DNA of 64,000 nt from Dirofilaria immitis (GCA_024305405.1 JAKNDB010000067.1:638001-702000), one strand, 5' to 3'; numbered from the stretch's first letter, positions 39,747 through 53,967 are shown. The notes: a model not told the origin generated them from the sequence alone. Program-made: numbers and translations.

Positions 39747-42700
39747 ATGGATTTTTTCATCTCCGAATATAGCAGCAATGATACAAACAGAGCAAAAGAC
39801 ATGAAAGAAGACGATCGTAATAGTTTGCCATTTACTCATGTTTTCGCTGAATTAACATCTTTGGAGGAATTAAGCTTTCCAACGAGTTCATCTACTCGAA
39901 TTAAGGTTTAACATTATTTTTTAATTGGAATATTTGATAAATCAGGAATGCATTATCTCCATTGTTCTATTCTGTTAATAATCATGTCACAATTACCGAG
40001 CTTCATTTTACATTTCGGTTCGTTGTGCGATAAATATTAAAGACTAAAGAAACGGAAAAATCGTCATTGAAGAAATAAATAGTCATTACACATGGCGATT
40101 TGTGAAAGCCATATAAGAGAATTTTAATTTATAAAATTAACTCCTACTACTGTAAACCTTTTACTATCTTATAATTTCAGTTTATCAGGCGCGGTTTTTC
40201 TTTGTACTTCTTCCCATTTCAGTTTTATTTGGAGTATCTTCTTCTTAACAGTTTGAAATGATCAGATATGACTAAGATTTGATACCCCGAGTAAATTAGA
40301 CTAGCTTCATTTTTAGTTCACTTGTTTGGATGCTTCTGCTCATTACCTAGCCGTTGGATCGACAAGTGGAACAGTTTACTTATTTTCGAGGTTTGCTTCG
40401 AAATATCGGAATCGTGTAAGCTCAGTTCCTATACAAGTTATTTCCATTAAGGATGGACCTATTATTAAGGTTACTATATTTGTACAATTTTCTCTTCTTT
40501 CTTTTTGATATTTTTGATACTGGAAAGTTTATTCGTTTCTCATTTCATCCTTACTTTACGATAGGTTCTCGATTTAGTTTATCTTCAAAAAGTTTGAAAG
40601 ATGTGAATCTTTTTTTGTATAATGTTAAATCTCTATAAATGTTCATAAAAATTCCACTTTATATCAATTTTATCGGAACTATTGCATAACTCCAATAATT
40701 TATAGTTATCTATATCACCCAATGAGAAATATTTGGCAACGGCAAGCAAAGAGGGTCGTTGACAATTACTCTCCTTGTTGGCATCGGTCAAAATCCTATC
40801 ACGCTTATTTCTACTGATTGTCATATTGGTTCAGGTGAGTTTTGGCGACTTTTTTTTACATTTTTTTATTGTTTGACGAAGCGATCAATCAGGGAAAAAG
40901 TTTAACATTCCAAATGAAAAAATTTTGCGGAAATTGGATTTTTTAAATTAGATTTTCTAGACTTCCATAACATGTGCTTTTTAATATGGTGGCTTTTGGT
41001 TTTTCTTGCTTGTAAAAGACTTAAGGTTGATAACCTGTTTCGAAGTTTTAAATTTTGTTTTAATAAGTGAGTGTCTGAAGCGACGAAATCTTTTCAATGA
41101 ATGTCATTATTTTACACTCCTCTTATCAAAAGCAAAATTTTCGTAAAATTTAAATTTGAAGAAATTTATAGATGAGTATGGTCAGTCGATCCACATCACA
41201 GAATTGTGCTGGTGCAGTGATAGTTCCAAAATATATGCTGGAGATACAAAGGGCGGATTAGTCAAACTTTAATTCAAGTGTGACTTGTCATCATATATTT
41301 ATAAAATGTTATGAGATATTTTCTTAAATCATTAAAATGTATTGTTATATGTTTTGAAGAATGGATTCAGTTTAAATTATTTTAGAATCGCAATTTTTTT
41401 CGTTCGTCAACTGATATTATATTTCAAACAGACAGCGAAATTGTTCAGTTTGATTTACGTGGTGATTGTCTGCTTGCCTCTACTTTAACGCGATGCTGTG
41501 TTTGTGATTTGAAAACTTACAGTTGTATTCAGGTCAGTTCAAGAATTTTTTGACGTTGATATTGGATTCTTTTATTTAAGTGGTTTATAGCTTTAGGCCT
41601 CTAATAATAAAATTTTATGCAACTAGATGAATGCCTTTGGTGCATTAAATTGTATCATTTATAGAGTCTTTTTTATCGAAAATTTTTCAAGAACTATTTG
41701 TTTTGTTCTTAATTTATCGTCATATATTAGTTATATGAGAACAACATTTTTTGTTTGTAATGGCAATTCTGAAGATTGCATCTTATCAAAATTTACTTTG
41801 CCCATAGTTAAGGTTGGAAAAAGATTACGGAAAGGTCATTTTGGCGCTGTTTTCTATTCTGTTCAACAGAAACGAAAATCGCTATATGAAGAAGAGAATA
41901 ATGGCATAGAACCGACGAGTACAAACGATTGTAATGAGTTGACGGTAATTTTGCAAGTCGTCCTAACGGCCGATTATGGGAAGCTAATGGTCGCGGTGTA
42001 GTTTACAGGTTTCGGTTAAATATTTTTTAAGATAGCATAGTATTTATTTAAAATTTTGTAAATCTTTGATTTATTTGAATTTTAGAAAGCAGTCGGATAT
42101 TCAGCTCTTATTATGTTTTTGGTACGTCATGATATTTTTGTATTGTACATTTCAGATCCAGTTGAAAAGGTATCACTTTTTTAATTATCAGAATGTTTGA
42201 TGTTTTCTATTGCAGCACTCATCAATATCGAAATTTAAAAACTGTTTGTCGATTCCTGTAGTCTCCTTCAAAAAGGATAATTTATTTGACAACATAGCTA
42301 GTGCTAACAAAGTTCGGAGTATCAATTTTGGACTTTTGACACTGATCAAATGTCAAAGGTAAGCTTTTTTCTCAATTTTTCACACTGTTATTTGGAAATG
42401 CAAAGTTCCTAAAATCTTAAAGAATATGTGATGGATGGCAATATGAAGTATACTATTTTTTAACACCAAATAATTAAATTATCCGGATTTGAACAAATTC
42501 GCCTATTGAAAATCATGTGTAATATTCAAAGTTTTGAAATTCCCTACTTTTGTTATCAAATAATTTCTGCATATTCTAGTATTACATTTTCAAGTGTTTT
42601 AATTTTTATGTTAAGAGTTGCTTTTCAGTAATTTATTTCTAATGACGAAAACAGATAGAACGTTTTTTTAATCGATCCCGTGGATAGTCATATGGTGCTT

Positions 42701-45700
42701 ATAAGCACGATAGATTGTATAGGTATGTCTTTTACTTTATTGTTCGGTTCAAAAACATTAAAAGAAGTGAAGTCTTATAAAAAAATAGTAATTAAAAAAA
42801 AAATTTCAGGTTCAGTAAGTGAATATGCAGTAAACGATGCTGATATCTTTCTTTTATCCGAAACAGGTAGTTTACAAAAATTGACGTTGTTTACGGTTGA
42901 AAAAGCAGTAGAAAAACTTTATTGGAGGCAATGTTATTCGCAGGTTTGTTTTTCTATGATTTTTTAATCGTTTTTGATATGACTGATTTCTTTTCTCATA
43001 CTGTTATCATTTTCAGAGAAAACAGTTATCCGTAATATTATAAGTCTATTACTTATAATGATACTGACACTCCGAAAAAGCATAATTGGCATGCATAAAG
43101 ATGATGTTTGATTTCGTAATGAAGTAATTTTTTTCCAGGCTGCACAATTAATTTATATAAATTATGTTGTGAATAAGAATTACAATTCGGCCATTGCGTG
43201 GAATTATGAGCAGTTAGAAGATATTCTTAACAAAATAACATTTCATCACTCTAAATCGTACTTGACACGTGTAAGTTCCAGAATACATGTATACATATAT
43301 TTTGAAATTGTTTTTTTAGTTTTTTCTTACTAGTTTGTTTTGCCTTGGTAACAAAAATGTTTGGTTTTTATCCTCTTTATGTTTTCATATATTTGTAGAA
43401 TATGCTCGATATTTTGCACAAACTTCTGAATGAATTAAAGAAAAATGATGCTATTGAAAGCAAACCAAAAGCAACAGTACATCAGTTGAGTTCAGGTGCT
43501 TTCGTTTTCTATGCTTTTTTTTGTGATTTTCTAAGCTTCTACATAAATTTTCTGTATCTTTAGGTATTCATCGCGTCGTTCAAATCATGCAAAATAGTGG
43601 TTATGAGGATGATTTTACTTTTAGAGCGCCGTCACCTCTGCGATTAAGAAGCAAAAGTACTCTGAATATTGAAGTGTAAGATTCTGTTGCATACTTAAGG
43701 CTTTGCCAATGACTTTTAAAATTACAATTCATTTTTGTTTTAAAATCATATAAATAAATACTGTCCGAAATTACGGCAATTAACAATCAGAAGGAATGAG
43801 TGGAAACGAAGAAGTTTGCCGTTAAATCGAGAGAGTATGATGAGAACTGGTGAAGATAAAATAAAGTTTGAAAACCCAAAAGAATGTCGCGAAAAATTAA
43901 TAAATGAAGCTCGAATCTTGTTGGTGAGATTTCCTCTTTGCCTGCATTTTCATTTTGAAACCATCTAACTATTAATTGTTAGATTTGTTAGAAATATTTC
44001 TCGCCGTTTCATTTCTTCTTTGCAGTTGGATGCCGAAAAAACACAAACGAATCAGCTAGTACGTAATAGTAATGTCGAGTCTTTACGTACATTGCTGGAC
44101 AGTTCTAACAATCTAATTTTGTTTGATCAGCAGGTTCATTTCTGTTTTCCTAGTAGATCAAGAAATTTGTTAGTATTGAGTAAAATTTATTGAGTGTGTC
44201 AACAAGTCGAATGAAATCACTGTTTTCACATTATTTGCAAATCGATAGCATTTGCAGTTCTGTGATCATTACCCTAATAAAATTATTTTTAGAAATATTT
44301 TGAAATCAAGAATAATTTCCATAACCTTTTGCGATTTGGTGGTACTGATTTTCGGGAAATATTACTCCAAAGTGAATGTAATTTTGGTATGTGCATGTGG
44401 TATCGATTCTTTCAATTTCATGTTCAAGATTTAATATGTTGAAGGTAACAATCAACGATGTAACGAAAGATTTGGTTGTAGCGAAAAATTTCAACAAATG
44501 ATTGGAGATCATAAAAACGATAAACAAAAACAAAAGCAGCGGACTGCACAAGTGAGCTCGTTGTTCATAAGAAGTATTAATAATCGATAAATTAGTTTTT
44601 TTTTATGTAAAATGGCATGAAATCGTTGGTTTAAAGTTTGGTTAAATTTAAAATTAGTGGAATTATGAATGTCTATTATCTCGTTTTTGCAGTAATTGTT
44701 AAAAATATTATATAGTTATGATTTTACAAGAAGCCAGTGTCCATAAGTCGGATCAGATTAATCAAATTTTTCGAGTTTTTTCAGCGGGTGACCCAGCTAA
44801 TTATTTTTGAATGCAGATTTTCCTTATGTTTTGGATTATTTCAGTGTTTTAATTTTATAATTTTATGAATATTAAATCTCTGTGAATTTGTTTTCATTAA
44901 TTCCTTGGAAAATTTTCAAATTATTTAAATACTTTGTATTGTTCCATGCAGTTTGCTTTTAAGATTGTATCGCTTTATTTTTAGGTTTTCGTTTTAAGAT
45001 GATAATTTCCCTATTGATGACCACATTATTTACACCAAAAGCACACATTCTTTTAGCTTGATTTCAAAACTCTCTTCGGACGGCGTGATCCACTAGAAAT
45101 ACTTGAAAAATGTGTGGAAAGTATGCCACTAAATATAAATGTTAATGTAGCGCATCTTCGGACAATACGTCGAAATAGACGTGGAGCTCGTATTGTGAAA
45201 GGAATCAAGCCACTCGGGAGAAGAAGCGTAAGTATTATTATATCATAACTCATTAATTCTTAATTTTAAAACATTTTTTAGCACTTGAGCTTTACAGTAG
45301 ACATTTATTATAAAACTGAGCAATACGTGTCAATATTCCAGCACTTTTACTATTGGCAGTCGCTCCTATCTCATTTGATATTGAATTAAATTGCAAATTT
45401 AATTTTTTTCTTTGATATCGAACTTAATTTTGGCTTCTCTTTCAAAATGCAGCAGTTTTTTCTAAATACCGATTCTTTTTGGAAATCCTGTTGGTATATT
45501 TTTAGATAATGTCTAAAACTGAATATGAGAAATCAGAAGGTTGCGAAGTTTCTTCAGAACAACAGTCAATAAAACGTGATTTCATAGCCGGTGAAAGTTT
45601 GAACTTGAACTGTAACGAAACTCCTGAAGAGAAAGAAGGTTCAAAACATAATTCAAACGACCAATCGTCAGAGGAGGATGATATTAGGTTAAAATTAATC

Positions 45701-48700
45701 ATTCGTTTATAGATCTGTCTGTAACGTAAGTTTCATCTTTGTATAAATCACATTTTTATCTTTGTAATGGTTATAATTTTTTAACAAGAATCCCGCATTT
45801 TTCTGTTTTCTAGTTTTATAACTTGATCAGTTCCTTTAGATCATTCCTACTTTTTTCTTTTCATGAGTACGAATTTTTCGAAGTATATTTTGCAGACGGT
45901 TGAATAAAAGTTATGTCATTGAAAAAAATTTTGTGGCCGTTCAACCGATTGAAATGATTTGGACAATGGATGGCGATGGCGAGGAAAATGATTCAGTTGG
46001 TATGAAAAGCTTGGAAGCAACGATGACATTAAGTGATGGAGATAAGTCTCTAATGCAGTCCAGCGAAACCGCCATCTCATCTAAAACTTTAACCTTGTCT
46101 GAAACTGGAAAACTGGATGGGAAAAATTCAGTATACTGCCATGATTGTGGCTTACATAGGTTTGTTAATTTATGAATTTGTGCGATACATTATTAACGTT
46201 GCGATTGATACTTGATAAAGAATGATATAATTTGAGATGCTGAACTTGAAAAAGTTTTCGTCTTTAACTTTCTGCGGAGAAAATTCTGCAGTAAATGCAT
46301 TAATAATGAAGAAATATATTGAATCTATGAAACATTTTGGATTTTGGGGATAATTTTCAACAATAAATTTACATGTATATCATTACACTTTCACTTATAT
46401 CACTACTTTTATATTCCGTTATCTCTGTTTTTCTTTTTTTTGAAGGTTAATTACAGGTCTTAAATTTACTTGAACTGAATTCATTTAAAAAGGAGAGTAG
46501 CAAGAGTTGGTCGATAGAAAAATGAAATTCATTCCGGTTATTATCATAAAGACTGCAAGTTATAAGACATGACTGATGTTCATTTTACAGTTCATTTTAA
46601 TTTATTTATTGTTTTATCAAAAGACTTAAGTCATTGAAATTGTTACTGAAAAAATGGATTCGTATTTTTTTCTTCTTTCATTAAAAATCCCAATACAGCT
46701 ATTTTTACGATACGTTTGGGTACTGTTCAGTATGTTAATTTTTTCATTAAACTTGTTAGATTTCAGAAGTTCCTATCTCCATTACCGTAGGAATTTTCTA
46801 GACTTTGGCATTATGTCATGATATTTGGGCCAAAAATGGCGCAGTTACGAGTTACTGTTGATCAATTTGCTATTGGTGGTGTCCCCAGTACGATTGAACA
46901 ATGGACAAAATTGTTTGAATTTCATACTGCAGCTGCGAAGGATGATGAAAGTTCCTCGGCGAAATTGTGTGATGCATGCGCAACATTTTTGAATTCGATG
47001 ATCGTTTAAGTCCGTTTCCATTATCACAAGAATTTCGAATTATTATGGATGAACACTGTTAATATGTTCTTGACAAGAGTTTCATATTTCAAGTAAACTT
47101 AGTGTTTTTGACTTCCTTGTCTCGGAATTTTATTAATGCAGAATATAGGTATAAATAGCGGCATCATTTACAAATATTTTTAAACGAGGAAGAAAAATAA
47201 AATGCTGCATCGAAAAGAAAACGCATGAAAAATCTTGTCTTGTTTTGCAGAACAAGAAGCTTCATCACTTCGAGAAATGGTCGAACGAATTGAAAAAGAA
47301 GTATAAGAAAAAGTACATTGAAAATTTAGTGCAAACGGAAGCCAAGGAGTGGGATGAAGATTTAGTATATCGGATATTTTTCAAAAATATTACATTTGGA
47401 AAAAGTTAGTTAATATGAAAAGTGGATGAAGAATTTTGTTGTGAATTTAAATTTATATGAATTCTCTAGACTTCCAGTACTTCACTATTTTATGCTTGAA
47501 TTGTTGACAAAATTTTTTTAGAATCGAGAATCGAAAAGAGGGTTGATATTAATTCTCATTTTGAAAGTTCGAGAAAGGAATCGGAATTCGAGGACTGTTC
47601 GAAAAAGTTTTTATGGTTGCCAGCGGTGAAGATTTCCCAGGTCTTTATGAATATATGATTCGAATTAGACTAGATAATTAATGGATAAATTATTTCGATA
47701 GGCAGAAATAGGTCTTTTGCAATTGACAGCTAGATGGAACTGCCGGTTTTGCTACTGATAAATGAATTAATTATTATCAGATTGATGCAAAAGTAATTCG
47801 AATTGCGTCTTATAACGACCATTAGATTGAAGTACATTTCCTACAATTTTAATCGAAATACAGTTTTGAAATATGGAAAATGTGACAACAACAGTTGGCT
47901 AGAATTTCGTTCTATCTATTTGCTTGTAGCTTCTGCTTTGTATGCGTTACTGTGAAGGTGTCAATACAGTTTTCGAATTTCTAAAGAATAATAAAAAGTT
48001 GGCGTCATGTTTAACAATCGAAGATTGGCAATGGCTTGCTATTATGAAAGCATACGAATGTAAAAGATTTCTCGACCTGATGCCCAAAGAGGTACTTTTA
48101 TTATGTAAAATTTTAATACTATAGATGATGGCCATATAGTATTTCCCGTGTTCCACATCATGAAATTTTTGTTTGTATTTCATGCATAATGCAATCGATG
48201 ACTAACGTTACTTTGATGTTCATTTTAGTCTTGTATTAAAATTATCTAATAGAATTTAGGCATCTTCGTATACATAGGATTTTCTTGTATAAAATCATTT
48301 CAACCCATCATATTTCGTATTTAGTTAATTGTTATCGAATCATTACTTCTTTGAGAACTTGTTATATTTGTTAGTGCATTCGATACTGTGCCTGGTAGTG
48401 AACTGTTCCAGGTTATTACTGATTTGTTGACAGAACTTAAAATTTCGGAAATCGAAGATGTTGGATCTATTTCATCCGTACCAGCCTGCAATAATTCTGG
48501 TATGGTCAGCAATTCAAAATCATTGGGCGGATGCCTAATTGTTTCAGTTGATGGGTTAGTTTCTTTGATTAAATGCATTTTGTGTTAATCGGTCTTTTTC
48601 ATATTTTCTCGAGCATAATTTTCTCGTAATTTCGATTTTCTTTTAAACTTTTAGCAACTGTACTTGTTGTACATTACCGCTAAAATGCAAGTGACACACA

Positions 48701-49221
48701 GTGATGGCTATATTACGATATTTCGTTGTGGTAAGTGTTTGGACATTACCATTTTCCTCTTAAACTTTTAAAATATATTTCTTTCATTGAATTCGCCATA
48801 AATGAATAGTATCGCATTACAGTAGTGGATAGTTAGAACAACTTGATAGATTTCTTTTGGAAGGCTTACGCAGCATCAGGTGCTCATTTCACTATTTAAC
48901 GTTGCATCACCTTAGGCTATAATCAGTTCGGCAGAATATTTGCAAATTGCTACTTGTTGAATAAATTTTTATTGCAAGCAAAATGTTTTAGGTCACTTGT
49001 ATCATCAAATTTGTCTTCGTGAAGCAAATTTATCTCATTGTTTACGGTGTGAAATGGAACGAAGACGTCATAGACAAAAACAACAACAGATGGATAGTAA
49101 AACTGTTATAGCTAATCCATCACATTCACCATTTGGTAAAAGTTCACGGCAGTTACCGACCAAAGCTATTCGTACATCTGTTACTTCACCTTCGAATATG
49201 AAGGTACAACAAAAAACATAA
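39747..49221 (+). CDS. hps-5: HPS5-like BLOC-2 subunit, about 25 exons
   Basis: Hermansky-Pudlak syndrome 5 family: BLOC-2 subunit that directs cargo to lysosome-related organelles (gut granules in worms). Start ATG 39747; exon 1 ends FAELTSLEELSFP, exon 40317-40469 reads FTCLDASAHYLAVGSTSGTV, the N-terminal beta-propeller. Further matches in order: ITELCWCSDSSKIYAGD (41172), EIVQFDLRGDCLLAS (41400-41534), FASRPNGRLWEANGRG (about 41950-42009), DADIFLLSETGSLQKLTLFT and VEKAVEKLYWRQ (42811-42941), all as in vertebrate HPS5. The remaining exons (43140-49221) include a long Ser/Glu-rich middle (45509-46160) and end in CGHLYHQICL..HCLRC, a RING-like Cys/His cluster, stop TAA 49219-49221. Two exons need one base added (40753-40755; 41949-41952). 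Family call good for the first third, by continuity for the rest; exon edges at 41270, 42120 and 47250-47400 are unsure. TECPR2 is a more distant alternative. Confidence 0.75.
48656..49221 (+). other. C-terminal Cys/His (RING-like) cluster of the HPS5-like protein
   Basis: Exons 48656-48731 and 48992-49221, joined through a split Gly codon, give HSDGYITIFRCGHLYHQICL and then SHCLRCEMERRRHRQKQ. The spacing C-x-H-x2-H-x2-C and C-x2-C resembles the second half of a RING or of the zinc modules at the end of HOPS/CORVET subunits; the first zinc ligands (CTCC-type) are not in this frame. Followed by a basic, Ser-rich tail. Zinc binding is an inference. Confidence 0.55.
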
Positions 49222-50569
49222 TGTGAGCTTTCTCGAGAAATGGAAGTATGCTGCTCATTTCTTCCCAAAATGATTACAATTGCTGGATCAGTTCAATATG
49301 GACCAATATCAGAAAGTATTTGTAGATTACTGCTATAATACTACCTCCTATTTATATTGTTATTGATTACCCCTGCCCTTTGCTCAACTTAACATTATAA
49401 TCAATACAAGATTTCCTTTTCTAGATAAGATGAAGATCTTATCACTGTTTGCTATTTTCCGTTTAGTAAAGACTTCTAACAAGTTCTTGGAATGCTTTTT
49501 TTACTTTCTATTCTGTCCCGATATTGTATTTTTTTAATGAGAATATTTAACGACTCTTTAAAGGGGTATTCTTCTGAAATTTTTAGAACTTTTTTTTATT
49601 TACTGTGTTTAATGAGAATACATTGGTTTTTGAATCTGGAGATACTAAAGAACTGGATTTTCGTACCACTTTTTTGAAACCTCCAAAAATTCCGCTGGTC
49701 TAAAGCATTTTCTCTGTCGTTTAATACAGAGGTACATTTAGGATATATTCTCCATTTTTAAATTTCAATATCTAACTTACCTCTTGGATCATTTGTGATA
49801 TCACGAACTCTAACATTTAATTTACTTTTAAAAACATAAAAATACGGGCGATTCCTGCAATGTTTTACTTACGTCACTAGTTCATAATTTTCATTTTTTT
49901 GCTTCTGCTTATTAAATTTCCAATTGTTTTCGTAGTGAAATCGAAGTCTCAATAACTTCATGCTTTTTTTTTCATATTGGTCTCTTCATATACTACGATT
50001 TCCGTAAAATTCTAATATCCAAATAACTTTTTCCACTGATGCCTAATTTATTCAGTGCCTTTCTCGATGGTTAAAAAAAAACTTATTAAATATTTAGATA
50101 TTTATAATACGTGCTCTAAATTACGAAATCAAACATATCATCGTAAATTTTATGGTCTTCCTAAACATCAACGCTGCTGGCTTTTGTTTGAAGTCTTTCA
50201 AACACAGTACATTCTAGTCGTTTTTTCTTTCGAAAATAAATACCTTCTATAAAACGTTTGGCGATCTAATTGAAATAATTTGCTAATGAAACATTTAGCT
50301 TTACGTATCTTTAAAAAATATTTATGAAATCATTGAAAGCGTCTTAAACATTCCAAACAGTACATGGATCGAACTGCCATTGGCATGTACGTCAGCATCT
50401 AGCGACGAAGTAAATCTGAACAATTAACTGAAGTCAAAAGGTAGTGAACTATATAAAAGAAATGCTGAATGGAATTCCAGAACGGCTATCAATAATTCGA
50501 TTGCAATTGTGATCTCTGAAGAACCTCTCTAGATGGATGGTAAACATGAACAAAATTACTGTTGACTTC
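49222..50569. other. Intergenic, convergent 3' ends of HPS5-like and Derlin genes
   Basis: About 1.35 kb, AT-rich, presumed 3' UTRs of both genes. AATAAA sits at 50235-50240. Short frames (for example 50055-50252) show no homology I recognise. Confidence 0.55.
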
Positions 50570-52236
50570 TCAATCTGGACCGCCCAACAAATGACCTTGT
50601 CCCCAGTTATGTCTGCCCGCTCCACGGTCACCTACATCTGTTCTGTATGATGGCGCTTGACCAAATCCGTGGACGACGTTTGTTCGGCTTGGGAACCAGT
50701 TGTATCTATAAAAATGTTGAAGTAGAATATCATTTCTTGGTTTAATCAGATCATTCTATTATTAATCCACATGCTTATCTGGATTAAAGAAAGAAAAAGC
50801 ATAATGAATATATCCATTTGAATGCCAATAGCGCAGAGTAAAAAGATCGATGGTTAAATTTAATCAAAATATTAAAGCAATAACGAGTTCGTGATAAAAT
50901 TATTCGAACTCCAAACTGATTCGGAACTAAGAATTTTAGACCGAGAAAAAATTTATGGGAAGAATTAATTTTTAAGTTCAGCGGAAGTAATTTAAGGTAT
51001 CATAAGGCTATCTATCGCTCAAAACTGGACGGAACTTACAAGATTTGTGGCGTTCGTAGAAAAGCACGGCCACCAAAATCCTGCGGATATTTGAACATCA
51101 AAAATAGTAAGCATGTCCAACGAGAATTCCAATTAATTCATTCATACCACCGCCTCGAAGAATCATATTAAAACCAACAAGTATCCATGGTAAATACATT
51201 GCTTTAAATTGTGTTCCGAACCAGAACTGCACAATTTGATCTCTGTTCATTTGACACCATACATATAAAACGCTAAGCACCATAGGTTCCAATAGAAAAA
51301 GCACGCCAGCCGCGAGACATATAATCTAAAAAACAATATGACAAAAATACCAAGTTTAGTTTCACGGTTGTTTGTTATAATGCTCAGAGACAATTTGTTG
51401 ATACATAAAGAATTCAAAGATTTCATTTGTCATTAACGGTTCATCTGCAAAATGTTTCAACCGCAATCCTAGCAATAAAAAAACTTGACAATGCAAAATA
51501 TTGCGATATAAATATCCTCAAATGTTATCAAACGGCGTCGACATGTTGATAGGGATGTCATGAAACTGCCTAGAAGTCTACAAAAAGTTTTACAAGGATT
51601 TCATTTTAAATTTTCAATTGTCTGTTCATTATGTAAAGATCTTGGTTGCGAACTGACGGTGCAAATAATCCAATTAAAAATAAGCATAGAAAGATAGTCA
51701 GCTGGTCGACCATCAAAGAGTCCAGTTTCAATACCACGAGAATAATTATACAAGAAATATAACATTAATAACCAATGAAAACCCGACGAAGGTGTTAACG
51801 GATAATAAAATAATGCTGTTAATGGTCGCCATATCTGGAACAAAAGATTTCTAAACAAGTTTAACATATCTTGAAAGCAACAAAGCGTTGACTGTTTTCA
51901 TTAAATTTCCAAGAAATTCCAAGCAAAACTGATGTTGGATAAATTTTTTTATTTCGTCGTTCTATTTCTAGATAACTAAAACAATACAAAGATGTTCTCT
52001 TCTGAAATCGTGTTCGAAAGCTTGATTCACAATTTTAGATTTCAATTATGATTAATTCTCTAAAAATTTAGTTAAATACAAACTTGAAATTTGTGAAAAA
52101 ATAGATTCCATTCAAGAAGCATTAGATAAGGAGTGAACAAACCAAATCGACCCAACAGCGGCAAAACGACACTTCCGGTAAACCAGTATCTGGTAATCTC
52201 TGGTACACCGAAATACCAGTCCGAGAATTCAGACAT
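50570..52236 (-). CDS. cup-2: Derlin-1 (ER-associated degradation, rhomboid pseudoprotease)
   Basis: Polytopic ER membrane protein that helps retrotranslocate misfolded proteins and recruits p97/VCP. Four exons: 52084-52236 (start ATG 52236, SEFSDWYFGVPEITRYWFTG), 51658-51834 (IWRPLTALFYYPLTPSSGF and GLFDGRPADYLSMLIFNW), 51040-51325 (VLSVLYVWCQMNRDQIVQFW, FGTQFKAMYLPWI, GGGMNELIGILVGH), 50570-50705 (tail, stop TGA 50570-50572). The WR motif, the GxxxG-like INELIG segment and the order of six membrane helices match animal Derlin-1. The tail ends GAGRHNWGQGHLLGG, an SHP box for p97. Exon 51040-51325 loses frame at AYYF unless one T is restored (A run 51100-51104 on the plus strand). About 250 residues, the family size. 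Divergent to the Herp gene. The symbol cup-2 is the C. elegans Derlin-1; the Derlin-2/3 group lacks this SHP-type tail. Confidence 0.93.
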
Positions 52237-53967
52237 TTCGTATCAAGAATATCTGAAGCGTAAGTAGACATCATTGAGAATGAAATATTTGTCAGCACTG
52301 CTTCAACCACTATGTAATTGATGCATCCAGAACACATAAAAGTGGAATGAATTTCACTTTTATAAATTCCATCGTCAATAAGAACTTCCAGATATTTTTG
52401 AACTTTTATTGAGAATCTCTCATGAGACTAAAAATAAGTTTTAAGTCCAAAAGAAAGATATTTTTCCCGGAATTTTCAAAGCCTGGTATATCAAACGTAA
52501 CAATATAGCTGTACGTCAAATATGTCATGAATAATTTTAGTAACAAATGCACATCTCCAATGGCCATTCCATGATTTACAGAATAAGGAAGAAAATTCAG
52601 ATTATTTTCATTTGGAAGGACGGGTCACAAATTACCTTGTTGAACGTGTCATATTGTGATACGAAACAGCGGGAAGATGCTACTCGAGAACGTTCGGAGG
52701 TGGCTTCCTAATAGTGGATGAGAAAATTTCTTGCCATAAATTTCATCTATATTACGGGCTGTAATCAGATTTTCTAACTTTTATTCTAGGTTATTTTTGA
52801 ATTTATTGTAAAAAACTATTCAAAATAAGGATACTGTTAGGTGCTATTTTTTTTTGGCTGAAACAGGTTAACACCATTATCAGATCGTACTGGGAGATTA
52901 CTACCATTCTCGATCAACTTATGTCTAATTTATAAAATCATTTAATTTTCTCTATCATTCCTTAAATATGAATGGATTTAATCAATAAATATTGCTGAGA
53001 TTTTCAATTCAAGGTATTAATTAAAGATTAGAAATGATAAGTGATGCATGCGTAAGATATCTAATCTAATGGTGATAAGTCGTAATATCTAATTATTATT
53101 TGCTTTATTGACTTTTTAAATAATTTTTGATTGAAATTGAATTTAAATTAGTTCTAATGAAATGATTTAAATTGCATGTGGTTGTTATTTTGATCGAACT
53201 GATGCTATTTGAAAGATGATGATATTCAAACGACTTTTGCATAAAAAAATATTTTCTATGATTGAATGTTTTATTAGAAGGTTCAATCTTATTTGCAATA
53301 TTTTACTGAACTATTCTAAAACTAGTTCTATTTACTTTTTTTAAAAAAATTTATAAAATTTTTCCGACAAATGTAACAAGGATTATGTCGTCGCAGTTAC
53401 CATAGCTAAATTTTGTAACAGGTATATTGATATAATATATGTGTGCCGATTATGAATCAAAATAAATACTGCCAGTATCACAGCAAAACATCAACATGTT
53501 GTTACATATTGCTGTGGTAAAATATTTGGCACGAGAAGGGAATCTTTTCAACCATTCATTATTAAGTTCTGCCAGTTACATTTTTCGAGGACTAGTCATT
53601 GTAAAGAAAAAATACTTTGTAAATGTCTTATTTCGGCATCATATCAGTATTACTTGTCTTCTCTTCTCATTTTCAATTTGCCAGGATTGTTATTTTCTTT
53701 CTACTTAATTAATTAATTACGACCTTTTTTATTTGCACATTTCACAAATTATAGTTATATATAATTTTTTAATACATTCACGCAAAAATGATATAGTGGC
53801 ATTTGAAAGAATATCCATATATTTGGGAATATTTTACGTTAAAATTTTCTGTATTAGTGAGAGCTACATGATGTATTTTAAACATTTGTTAATGCTGTTT
53901 AATCGATAGTTCGATAGTTTTTAAATTATTATGTCCTGATATATATGTGTATGTTTTAAGAGGGAAA
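52237..53967. promoter_or_regulatory. Shared divergent 5' interval of Derlin-1 and Herp
   Basis: 1.73 kb between two outward-facing ATGs, with no coding frame I trust. It should carry both promoters. TGACGT, the core of the XBP-1/ATF6 unfolded-protein element, lies at 52513-52518 on the minus strand, 277 bp upstream of the Derlin ATG, and ACGTG at 52644-52648 within a less AT-rich block (52610-52730). Such 5-6-bp cores are common by chance, so regulation by ER stress is an inference from motif plus gene function. Confidence 0.35.
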
